Below are positions 1 through 5,431 of a stretch of DNA of 5,458 bases, one piece after another. Source of the DNA: Lachnospiraceae bacterium UBA3826. GTDB lineage: Bacteria; Bacillota; Clostridia; Lachnospirales; Lachnospiraceae. A program made the translations under genes and the position numbers. The notes below the pieces were generated by a model, which saw nothing but the letters and a program-made list of their open reading frames with translations, had not been told where the DNA came from and searched no databases. Each line of letters opens with the position of its first letter. The stretch's first letter is position 1. The stretch covers positions 1 through 5,458 of the forward strand of contig DGII01000046.1 in assembly GCA_002393095.1 (NCBI GenBank), in the 5' to 3' direction.

Positions 1-108
1 ATCTATGATATGTGCAAGGCGATTGATAAAGGCATGGTGATCACGGATATCAGACTCGAAGAGAAGTCAGGCGGAAAAAGCGGTCATTATATCAGAGAAG
101 AGGATTAG
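1..108 (+). CDS. moaC: Cyclic pyranopterin monophosphate synthase MoaC, C-terminal fragment
   Basis: The window opens inside a gene in frame 1; the visible 35 residues end at a TAG stop. They contain YDMCKAIDKGMVI and EKSGGKSGHY, which match the conserved C-terminus of MoaC (YDMCKA, then a K-[ST]-GGKSG signature). MoaC converts the 3',8-cyclo-GTP made by MoaA into cyclic pyranopterin monophosphate, in the cytoplasm, at the start of Moco biosynthesis. The lysine-rich GGKSG segment belongs to the active-site region in this family. The start and most of the protein lie upstream of the window. Its partner moaA lies about 1.6 kb downstream on the same strand, separated by modA and modB, so one operon is likely. 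The stop is TAG, which shows that this genome uses TAG for normal termination. Confidence 0.93.
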   Translation: MYDMCKAIDKGMVITDIRLEEKSGGKSGHYIREED

Positions 109-111
109 GAA

Positions 112-134
112 AGAGACCGGTTGAGCCGGCCTCT
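112..134 (+). other. Intercistronic imperfect hairpin between moaC and modA
   Basis: Arms AGAGACCGG (112-120) and CCGGCCTCT (126-134) pair with one A-C mismatch around a 5-base loop TTGAG. No T-run follows, so it is not a standard intrinsic terminator. It sits 4 bases after the moaC stop and 20 bases before the modA start. It could stabilise or mark a processing point in the polycistronic mRNA, or alter expression of mod relative to moa genes; this role is inference. Confidence 0.45.
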
Positions 135-154
135 GATACGGAGATAATAATACA

Positions 155-946
155 ATGAACAAAAAAATAAAGGCAATAATGAAAAAAGCGATGTCAGTGC
201 TTATTATGTCAGCAATTACCGTATCTTATACGGCCTGCGGCAGTACAGCCAAAGAAAGCAAAAGCACCGAGCTTACGATACTTGCGGCGGCATCACTGAC
301 GGATGTGTGCGCAGAGCTTGAGACCATATATGAGATTGAGAATCCCGGAGTTGAGCTTACTTTTTCCTATGCAGGCTCAGGAGCGCTTCAGACTCAGATA
401 GAGGAGGGAGCACCGGCCGATATATTCTTCTCGGCTTCACTTAAGCAGATGAAGGCTTTAGATGAAGAGGGACTTATGGTCAGTGACAGTATCACAGAGC
501 TTTTGGAGAATAAGATAGTACTGATAGTGCCTGAGGGCAGTGACAGAGATATAAGCGCCTTTGAGGATGTAGGAACAGATAAGGTGGGGATGATAGGTCT
601 CGGAGATACGGAGAGTGTACCTGTGGGACAGTATGCTAAGGAAGCCTTCACTGCACTTGGTCTGTGGGATGTGACGGATTCGAAGGCTAATTACGGAAGT
701 GATGTAAGGACAGTCCTTACGTGGGTAGAGTCGGGTGATGTGGACTGTGGTGTGGTATACGCCACGGATGCTTATACGACAGATAAGGTCAGAATAGTGG
801 CAACTGCCCCCGAAGGGTCATGCAGTAAGGTCATATATCCGGTAGGTATAGTGAAGGCATCTGACAATAAGGAAGACGCACAGAAGCTTTTGGATTTTTT
901 CAAGAGTGAGCAGGCAATGAAGGTATTCGAGAAATATGGATTTTGA
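155..946 (+). CDS. modA: Molybdate ABC transporter substrate-binding lipoprotein ModA
   Basis: This 263-residue protein is the extracytoplasmic molybdate/tungstate-binding component of an ABC importer. Residues 1-27 form a signal peptide (lysine-rich start, hydrophobic 13-24) ending at Cys28, the likely lipidated residue; the preceding YTA has Tyr where lipoboxes usually have Leu. The mature part starts with LTILAAASLTD (40-50), then SYAGSGALQTQI (71-82) and EEGAPADIFFSAS (83-95), the classic ModA signatures. Ser47 and Ser75 are expected oxyanion ligands by family alignment; VPVGQYA (155-161) and DCGVVYATDAY (197-207) fit the C-terminal half of the binding cleft. Length is normal. The chosen ATG has CGGAG at 139-143; an in-frame ATG at 179 has AAAGG 5 bases upstream and would give a shorter, also plausible signal peptide. 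The end overlaps modB by 11 bases, suggesting translational coupling. Molybdate versus tungstate preference cannot be read from the sequence. Confidence 0.93.
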   Translation: MNKKIKAIMKKAMSVLIMSAITVSYTACGSTAKESKSTELTILAAASLTDVCAELETIYEIENPGVELTFSYAGSGALQTQIEEGAPADIFFSASLKQMKALDEEGLMVSDSITELLENKIVLIVPEGSDRDISAFEDVGTDKVGMIGLGDTESVPVGQYAKEAFTALGLWDVTDSKANYGSDVRTVLTWVESGDVDCGVVYATDAYTTDKVRIVATAPEGSCSKVIYPVGIVKASDNKEDAQKLLDFFKSEQAMKVFEKYGF

Positions 947-1697
947 TATATCACCTCTTTGGATATCAATTAAAGTAGCGGTGTGCTCTACGATCATCAC
1001 CTTCTTCCTTGGAATACTTGCGGCTAGGTACGTATATTCCCTTAAGAGGGGGAGGGTGATCATTGATACGCTGCTGTCACTTCCCATGGTGCTGCCGCCT
1101 ACGGTGGTGGGTTTTTTCCTGCTTATATTCTTCGGAAGGAATTCCTGGCTTGGAGGCGCACTGTATGATATGGGCATCAGAGTGGTATTCACTCTTGGCG
1201 GGGCTGTCATTGCCTCGGTTGCGGTATCCTTCCCGATCATGTACAGGACAGCTCTGGGAGCCTTCGAGCAGGTGGATACGGAGCTTATAGACATGGCGAG
1301 GGTATTGGGTTACGCAGAGACAGCTATCTTCACCAAGGTATGGATACCGCTTTCATGGCCGGGAATAGCTGCGGGAGCGACACTTTCATTCGCAAGATCC
1401 TTAGGTGAATTCGGTGCGACCATAATGATAGCGGGCAATCTGCCGGGAACTACAAGAACAATGTCCGCAGCGGTCTATTCCGCCATGCAGAGCGGAGATC
1501 GGAGTCTCGCATACAGATGGGTGTTGATAATCCTGTTGATATCCATGTGCATACTGCTTCTTATGAACCTGTGGAGCAGCGGAAGATACAGGACAGACGA
1601 CCGCAGGAAGGGTGTGCTGAAGAGAATGAAAGTGACGGAAGTGTCATCTGTAGATGAAGAGAAAAAAACAAAAAAAGTAAATGATGCAGGGGATTAA
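936..1697 (+). CDS. modB: Molybdate ABC transporter permease ModB
   Basis: This 253-residue integral membrane protein is the permease that moves molybdate delivered by ModA across the cytoplasmic membrane. Hydrophobic segments lie near residues 10-30, 43-67, 84-105, 140-157 and 193-213. The region MVLPPTVVGF (51-60) is typical of ModB. The EAA loop that contacts the ATPase is seen from about residue 116 to 165, with ARVLGYAE (121-128), WIPLSWPG (136-143) and LGEFGATIMIAGN (156-168). The start lies inside modA, 11 bases before its stop, with GAAGG at 919-923. After the last membrane segment there is a highly charged tail of about 38 residues (216-253), longer than usual for ModB, encoded partly by an A7-C-A7 tract. 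The gene for the expected ATPase ModC does not follow; moaA starts 6 bases after the stop. ModB must therefore use an ATPase encoded elsewhere, if the transporter works. Confidence 0.92.
   Translation: MDFDISPLWISIKVAVCSTIITFFLGILAARYVYSLKRGRVIIDTLLSLPMVLPPTVVGFFLLIFFGRNSWLGGALYDMGIRVVFTLGGAVIASVAVSFPIMYRTALGAFEQVDTELIDMARVLGYAETAIFTKVWIPLSWPGIAAGATLSFARSLGEFGATIMIAGNLPGTTRTMSAAVYSAMQSGDRSLAYRWVLIILLISMCILLLMNLWSSGRYRTDDRRKGVLKRMKVTEVSSVDEEKKTKKVNDAGD
1662..1676 (+). repeat. A7-C-A7 homopolymer tract at the 3' end of modB
   Basis: Two runs of seven A are separated by one C and encode Lys-Lys-Thr-Lys-Lys near the ModB C-terminus. Such runs favour replication or transcription slippage. A slip in either direction hits a stop within a few codons (TAA at 1678 or TGA at 1682), so the effect would be limited to the last residues of ModB and possibly coupling to moaA. 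Confidence 0.6.
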
Positions 1698-1703
1698 CGG
1701 AAA

Positions 1704-2684
1704 ATGCAGGACGCATACGGAAGAAATATTGAATATCTGAGGATATCTCTTACGGATAAGTGTAACCTGAGATGCAGATATTGTATGCCGAAGGATGGCA
1801 TCAGAGTCCTTTCGCATGAGGAAATACTTACATCCGGAGAGATAGTACGAATTGCATCCGTAATGCATGATATGGGTGTAAGGAAGGTACGGCTTACCGG
1901 CGGTGAACCCCTTGTAAGACGGGGGATCACCGACTTTGTCAGAGAACTGGCAGAGATACCTGATATCAGTATAGCTATGACCTCCAATGGGGTAATGCTT
2001 GGGGAATTCGCAGAAGAGCTTAAGGAAGCGGGATTATCCTCAGTCAATGTAAGTCTGGATACTCTTAATGAGGAGACGTTCATAAAGCTTACGGGACGGG
2101 ATGAGCTTAAAAGTGTGCTTAAGGGGATAGACAGTGCAATGGATGCAGGTCTTAAGGTTAAGCTTAACTGTGTTCCCATAAAGGGGATCAATGATGATGA
2201 GATACCGGAGCTTACAAGGTATGCGGGGGAGCACGGCATTCCCCTGCGCTTCATAGAACTCATGCCCATTGGATGCGGAGTAAGCTATAAGGGAGTTCCC
2301 ACGGATGAGCTGCTTAAAAGGCTTAAGAAAGAGTATGGCGAGGCTAAGGCGGTAAGCCTTGATAAAGTCATGAACGGGGATGTATCAGGTCCCGTAGTAT
2401 ACTATGAATTCGAGGCATATAAGGGCATGATAGGCTTCATAAGCCCTATCACGCATAATTTCTGCGACGGCTGCAACAGGGCAAGGCTAACGGCAGAGGG
2501 ATTCCTTAAGCTGTGCCTGTACCATTCCCGCGGTATAGACCTTAAGATGGCCGTAAGAAGAGGAATTACGGATAATGAGTTAGCCAAGCTGATCAGTGAA
2601 GCGATACTTAATAAGCCCAAGTCCCATAGCTTCGGTCAGGAAGGGGACGGGGATCACAGGAAGATGGTTCAGATCGGAGGATAG
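1704..2684 (+). CDS. moaA: GTP 3',8-cyclase MoaA (radical SAM)
   Basis: MoaA uses S-adenosylmethionine and two [4Fe-4S] clusters to convert GTP to 3',8-cyclo-7,8-dihydro-GTP, the first step of Moco synthesis, with MoaC acting next. The 326-residue protein has a normal length. The radical SAM motif is Cys20-x3-Cys24-x2-Cys27 (DKCNLRCRYC), followed by LTGGEP (64-69), which helps bind SAM. The second, GTP-binding cluster motif is Cys254-x2-Cys257-x13-Cys271 (from NFCDGCNRARL onward). The protein ends in Gly-Gly (325-326), the conserved double glycine tail needed for catalysis in this family. The start has CAGGGGA at 1687-1693, about 10 bases upstream, inside the modB end. The stop overlaps the ribosome-binding site of the next gene. 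All key residues are present, so the enzyme is predicted to be functional. The stop codon is TAG. Confidence 0.97.
   Translation: MQDAYGRNIEYLRISLTDKCNLRCRYCMPKDGIRVLSHEEILTSGEIVRIASVMHDMGVRKVRLTGGEPLVRRGITDFVRELAEIPDISIAMTSNGVMLGEFAEELKEAGLSSVNVSLDTLNEETFIKLTGRDELKSVLKGIDSAMDAGLKVKLNCVPIKGINDDEIPELTRYAGEHGIPLRFIELMPIGCGVSYKGVPTDELLKRLKKEYGEAKAVSLDKVMNGDVSGPVVYYEFEAYKGMIGFISPITHNFCDGCNRARLTAEGFLKLCLYHSRGIDLKMAVRRGITDNELAKLISEAILNKPKSHSFGQEGDGDHRKMVQIGG
2676..2681 (+). promoter_or_regulatory. Ribosome-binding site that fixes the start of the MOSC-MogA gene
   Basis: CGGAGG lies in the last codons of moaA, 10 bases before the ATG at 2692. A longer in-frame reading starting at 2596 would add 32 residues inside moaA without such a site, and those residues do not resemble the start of a MOSC domain. 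This supports 2692 as the start. Confidence 0.8.
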
Positions 2685-2691
2685 GATTATC

Positions 2692-3612
2692 ATGGACAGA
2701 ACAAAAGGCAAAGTCATGGCAGTGTGCATAAGTGAGAAGAAGGGCACAGTGAAGGAGGATGTCGGAGGGTGTGAGATCATCACGGACTTCGGACTTAAGG
2801 GTGATGCTCACGCAGGAAGTGAGAGACAGGTGAGCCTGCTTTCGTATGAAAAGGTGGAGAACTTTAAGAGAGAGGCAGGAAATGCCGTATCCATAAGGCC
2901 GGGGGCTTTCGGAGAGAACCTTCTTATATCAGGAATAGACCCGGTCACCCTTCACATAGGTGCATACTTACGAGTTGGAGAAGTGCTTCTTAGGGTAACA
3001 CAGATAGGCAAGACCTGTCATACAGGCTGCGAGATATCCAAGCTCACGGGTAAGTGCATCATGCCAACGGAAGGGGTGTTCGCCAAAGTTATAGAAGGCG
3101 GTACGGTTAAGACAGGAGATGAGGTGCGGATACCTTTGACAGCTGCCGTGATAACATCAAGTGACAGATCCTACGCCGGAGAGCGTGAGGATAAGAGCGG
3201 TCCTATGATAGATAAGATGCTTAGGGAGGCAGGATATGCCGTTACGGAGAGTGTGCTCATACCGGATGAGGAGGATGAAGCGGTTAAGGAGCTTACAAGG
3301 CTTGCGGATGTAAGCGGTGTGGATCTGATACTGACAACAGGAGGAACAGGGTTCTCTGTAAGGGACCGTATGCCGGAGGCTGCACTTAGGGTAGCTGAGA
3401 GGAATGTACCCGGCATAGCGGAGGCGATAAGAGCCTACAGTATGGCCATCACTAAGAGGGCGATGCTTAGCCGTGCGGTAAGTGTCATAAGAGGAAAGAG
3501 CCTTATAATAAATCTTCCGGGAAGTCCCAAGGCAGTGAAGGAATGTCTTGAATACATCCTGCCAGAGCTTGAACACGGAATACTTATATTAAAGGGTGAA
3601 GCAGATGGATGA
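2692..3612 (+). CDS. Fused MOSC domain and MogA/MoaB-type molybdopterin adenylyltransferase
   Basis: The 306-residue protein has two domains. Residues about 5-148 form a MOSC domain: KGDAHAG (37-42 region), RQVSLLS (45-51), PGAFGENL (70-77) and a cysteine pair in TCHTGCEI (Cys109, Cys113). MOSC domains are related to the C-terminus of Moco sulfurases and are thought to handle sulfur or bind Moco. Residues about 150-306 form a MogA/MoaB domain: SSDRSYAGEREDKSGP (156-171), TTGGTGFSVRDRMPEA (215-230) and NLPGSPK (274-280). This domain binds molybdopterin and MgATP and adenylates molybdopterin before MoeA inserts molybdate; the expected acidic residues after TGGTG (Asp225, Glu229) are present. 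The fusion is in frame with no sign of sequence damage, and this architecture is known in Clostridia. It starts 7 bases after moaA and its end overlaps fdhD. The two domains probably work in the same late Moco step, but the job of the MOSC part is inference. Confidence 0.9.
   Translation: MDRTKGKVMAVCISEKKGTVKEDVGGCEIITDFGLKGDAHAGSERQVSLLSYEKVENFKREAGNAVSIRPGAFGENLLISGIDPVTLHIGAYLRVGEVLLRVTQIGKTCHTGCEISKLTGKCIMPTEGVFAKVIEGGTVKTGDEVRIPLTAAVITSSDRSYAGEREDKSGPMIDKMLREAGYAVTESVLIPDEEDEAVKELTRLADVSGVDLILTTGGTGFSVRDRMPEAALRVAERNVPGIAEAIRAYSMAITKRAMLSRAVSVIRGKSLIINLPGSPKAVKECLEYILPELEHGILILKGEADG
3591..3599 (+). promoter_or_regulatory. Ribosome-binding site supporting the ATG start of fdhD
   Basis: AAAGGGTGA contains GGTGA, a match to the 3' part of the consensus site, 5 bases before ATG 3605. 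An upstream in-frame GTG at 3596 lies inside this site and has no good site of its own, so ATG 3605 is preferred. Confidence 0.65.
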
Positions 3613-4417
3613 CAGAAGCAGGGATGACATTGCTGTAAATGCTGTAAATGACACCGGTGATACACATGATATATATGATGCATATACGGGAAGAATGGTG
3701 TATGCGGGCGGCAGGAGCACAGAGGATGAGCCGGTATTACTTAAGGAGCATGAGCTTAGAATCATTATCAATGACAGACCGGTGATGCAGCTTGTCTGTA
3801 CTAAGGATATGCTTAAGGAGCTTGTGACGGGCAGGCTATATACCGAAGGGATCATAGATAAGCCGGATGATATAGGCAAGATGTACTTCTGCCGGTATGA
3901 GAATGAAGTCAATATTCTGACGGATAAGGCAATCGAATGGGAGGATACGGTAAAAAGCGACTCAACCTGTTGTACGGGCAATGTCACATATCTAAGGGCA
4001 TTAAACGGACGAACACCGGGCAGACTTGCAGAAGCTGAGTGGAAGGAAGAGTGGATATTCGATCTGGCGGGATGCTTCACGGAGGGCCTTAAGCTTCACA
4101 ATGCAACAGGAGCCACACATTCATGCCTGCTGTCATGGAAGGGCAGGATAATGATATCGTGCGAGGATATAGGCAGACACAACGCCATAGACAAGGCGGT
4201 GGGTTACGCATTGTGCCAAAGCATCCCGTTAAGTGAATGTATCCTGTATACATCGGGTCGTGTGCCTAAGGATATGGTCATCAAGGTCATCATGGCAGGA
4301 GTGCCCGTACTTGCATCCAAGTCTGCGGCCACATATGACGCATGCAAGCTGGCTGGAGAGTACGGTCTGACATTGATATGCAGGGCATGGAATGATAAAA
4401 TGTTGATTATGAACTGA
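3605..4417 (+). CDS. fdhD: Sulfurtransferase FdhD for molybdoenzymes (formate dehydrogenase accessory protein)
   Basis: FdhD moves sulfur from a cysteine desulfurase to the bis-MGD cofactor of formate dehydrogenase and related enzymes, which is required for activity. The chosen start gives 270 residues; a GTG at 3596 would add three. The first 35-40 residues are acidic and not conserved. The family core follows: LRIIINDRPV, then LVTGRLYTEGIID (about 74-86), ATGATHSCLL (about 167-176), CEDIGRHNAIDKAVGYAL (186-203) and SGRVPKDMVIKVIMAGVPVLASKSAA (217-242). The DxGRHNAxDK block is the most diagnostic. The catalytic loop, usually CGxCG or GCGGG, reads STCCTGN (120-126): at least one cysteine (122 or 123) can serve, but a CxxC pair is missing. 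It overlaps the MOSC-MogA gene by 8 bases, so translation is probably coupled. Its client enzyme is not in the window, but its presence predicts a formate dehydrogenase or other bis-MGD enzyme in the genome. Confidence 0.94.
   Translation: MDDRSRDDIAVNAVNDTGDTHDIYDAYTGRMVYAGGRSTEDEPVLLKEHELRIIINDRPVMQLVCTKDMLKELVTGRLYTEGIIDKPDDIGKMYFCRYENEVNILTDKAIEWEDTVKSDSTCCTGNVTYLRALNGRTPGRLAEAEWKEEWIFDLAGCFTEGLKLHNATGATHSCLLSWKGRIMISCEDIGRHNAIDKAVGYALCQSIPLSECILYTSGRVPKDMVIKVIMAGVPVLASKSAATYDACKLAGEYGLTLICRAWNDKMLIMN
3631..3648 (+). repeat. Tandem 9-base duplication in the fdhD N-terminal region
   Basis: TGCTGTAAA occurs twice in direct tandem and adds an in-frame Ala-Val-Asn copy in the poorly conserved N-terminal segment of FdhD. 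It has no predicted effect on the catalytic core and is probably a replication-slippage product. Confidence 0.6.
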
Positions 4418-4456
4418 TGCGTGGAATACCGCTTGGCATCTTGTATATATATATAT
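4416..4456 (+). terminator. Bulged hairpin plus (TA)6T tract after fdhD, possible weak terminator
   Basis: GATGC (4416-4420) pairs with GCATC (4436-4440), and inside it GTGG (4421-4424) pairs with CCGC (4429-4432, one G-T wobble) around an AATA loop, leaving a TTG bulge on the 3' side. The stem begins in the fdhD stop codon. It is followed by TTG and then TATATATATATAT (4444-4456), which is AT-rich but not a U-run, so termination would be partial at best. The TA tract could instead belong to a promoter -10 region, with a poor -35 match (GTGGAA, 4421-4426, 17-base spacing). Both readings are weak. Confidence 0.35.
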
Positions 4457-4471
4457 GATCGGACAGTATGT

Positions 4472-4477
4472 AAGGAG
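4472..4477 (+). promoter_or_regulatory. Ribosome-binding site of the small interrupted reading frame
   Basis: AAGGAG is a near-consensus Shine-Dalgarno sequence 11 bases before the ATG at 4489. It is the only strong site in the fdhD-to-transferase gap, and it argues that translation of the small frame starts, or once started, here. Confidence 0.6.
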
Positions 4478-4488
4478 ATAGACAGTGT

Positions 4489-4722
4489 ATGAAGTATAAG
4501 ATTAAGAATAACACTTTGGATCCGGAGAGTAAGAAGAAGATATAGGAAAGCCTGATAAACGATGTCGGCAACTTCCATTATGCGGCCATAGCCATGCTCG
4601 GTGAAGATGAGGCAGAGTCAAGTGAAGCACTGCAGCTTGTGGGAGACGGAATGGATAAAGATGCAGTTAATGGAGGTGCCAAGGAGAAGGCAAAAGATGT
4701 ACAGGGAAGGACTTCATTTTAG
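4489..4722 (+). pseudogene. Small 77-codon gene interrupted by an in-frame TAG at codon 19
   Basis: From the ATG the frame reads MKYKIKNNTLDPESKKKI (18 residues), then TAG at 4543-4545, then 58 more sense codons ending at TAG 4720-4722, with TAA directly after it in frame. The near-consensus AAGGAG site, the long open frame after the TAG and the tandem stop suggest one small gene with a single nonsense codon. A single C-to-T change from CAG (Gln), or a change from a lysine or glutamate codon, would explain it. The encoded product would be soluble, with a lysine-rich start and an acidic middle (GEDEAESSEAL, about residues 38-48); no signal peptide, membrane segment, cysteine or known family is recognised. 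TAG ends moaC and moaA in this window, so general recoding of TAG is unlikely. Alternatives: an 18-residue peptide (4489-4545), readthrough, or a sequencing error. The downstream ATG at codon 36 has no ribosome-binding site. Confidence 0.55.
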
Positions 4723-4757
4723 TAACAGGGCATGGTCATGGTGCAGAGATCTGGCTT

Positions 4758-5372
4758 ATGAAGATATTAGCTGACAGGATCGACAATTACACAGATGATA
4801 GCAGATTTAAAGCTTCGCTTGATATCATAAGGTCCATGGATAGCAAGCGATATGAGGACATATCACACATTAAAAGCGATGGGAATAAGAGACGATCCAT
4901 GGCAGCAGGTATGCTTATTAAGGATATGTGCGACAGGCTTGGGATATCGGACCCGGTAGTAGGCAGAGATAAGCATGGTAAGCCGTATATAGAGGGTCAT
5001 CCCAAGGTGTGCTTTAACCTGTCGCATTCCGGAGAGTATGCCGTGATAGCCTACGGGGAGACACCCGTGGGAATAGATATACAGGAAAGGCGCGGCGTAA
5101 GTGAGGGCTTTGCCGCAAGGATCCTTAACGAAAAAGAACTGGGGGCGTATGATGCGACGGATGTAGACATGATATGTCGTGTGTGGACAGTGAAGGAAGC
5201 CTATTCCAAGCTGATAGGTCTGGGGCTGTCGTATGACTTCAGAAGCTGTGTGATAGACAGAGATCATAGCCGTGTATATGACACTACAGGCACTTATATA
5301 AGCGGTACATACAAAGGCTACAGGATAGATAACGATACCTATATGACAGTGGTGTATGAATCAAGCGACTGA
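4758..5372 (+). CDS. Sfp-type 4'-phosphopantetheinyl transferase
   Basis: This 204-residue cytoplasmic enzyme is predicted to transfer phosphopantetheine from coenzyme A to a serine of a carrier protein, of fatty acid, polyketide or peptide synthases. Signatures in order: GRDKHGKPYI (69-78), CFNLSHSGEYAVIAYG (85-100), PVGIDIQ (103-109), FAARILNEKEL (118-128) and WTVKEAYSKLIGLGLS (143-158). Asp107 and Glu147 fit two of the Mg2+ ligands, and Lys146 and Lys151 fit the WxxKEAxxK block. The position after the conserved Asp is Gln109, where many Sfp enzymes have Glu. The protein is a little shorter than Sfp (about 224 residues), with a compact N-terminal half. The ATG has no strong ribosome-binding site, only purines in CAGAG at 4744-4748, so expression may be low or coupled to the small frame upstream. 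No carrier protein or synthase gene is in the window, so the target is unknown. A strong terminator follows. Confidence 0.9.
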   Translation: MKILADRIDNYTDDSRFKASLDIIRSMDSKRYEDISHIKSDGNKRRSMAAGMLIKDMCDRLGISDPVVGRDKHGKPYIEGHPKVCFNLSHSGEYAVIAYGETPVGIDIQERRGVSEGFAARILNEKELGAYDATDVDMICRVWTVKEAYSKLIGLGLSYDFRSCVIDRDHSRVYDTTGTYISGTYKGYRIDNDTYMTVVYESSD

Positions 5373-5376
5373 TGTG

Positions 5377-5388
5377 CCGTCCGGACGG
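5377..5388. repeat. Perfect 12-base palindrome after the transferase gene
   Basis: CCGTCCGGACGG equals its own reverse complement and starts 5 bases after the stop codon. As RNA it could form only a 4-base-pair stem with a CCGG loop; as DNA it could be a protein-binding site. A function is not evident. Confidence 0.5.
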
Positions 5389-5390
5389 TA

Positions 5391-5411
5391 ATACGGAAGT
5401 CGTATCCGTAT
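5391..5411 (+). other. Seven-base-pair hairpin upstream of the terminator
   Basis: ATACGGA (5391-5397) pairs perfectly with TCCGTAT (5405-5411) around a 7-base loop. A shorter alternative pairs ATACG with CGTAT at 5401-5405. No T-run follows. It lies between the 12-base palindrome and the terminator, and may protect the mRNA 3' end. Confidence 0.45.
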
Positions 5412-5431
5412 AACAGATACTAAAATAAAAG

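Noticed and set aside
109..154. Moco riboswitch upstream of modA
   Set aside because: The gap is only 46 bases and holds one simple hairpin, too short for the Moco RNA motif.
1662..1684. Programmed frameshift at the A7-C-A7 tract in modB
   Set aside because: Both shifted frames stop within a few codons (TAA 1678, TGA 1682) and yield no fused or longer product.
2596..2691. A 32-residue N-terminal extension of the MOSC-MogA protein, inside moaA
   Set aside because: The ATG at 2692 has a good CGGAGG site 10 bases upstream and gives a normal MOSC start. The extension lies in the wrong frame of the conserved MoaA end.
4543..4545. TAG as a pyrrolysine codon
   Set aside because: TAG serves as the normal stop of moaC and moaA here, and no pyl gene is in the window. 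Kept only as a remote alternative.
4204..4578. A 124-residue minus-strand reading frame across the end of fdhD and the gap
   Set aside because: It lies antisense to the conserved C-terminal half of fdhD, has no recognisable domain, and reflects the codon bias of the + strand gene.
4489..4722. The small frame as an acyl carrier protein, because of its size and the adjacent phosphopantetheinyl transferase
   Set aside because: No GxDSL-type serine motif is present; ESSEAL near residues 43-48 is only a loose resemblance and lacks the Asp-Ser-Leu core.
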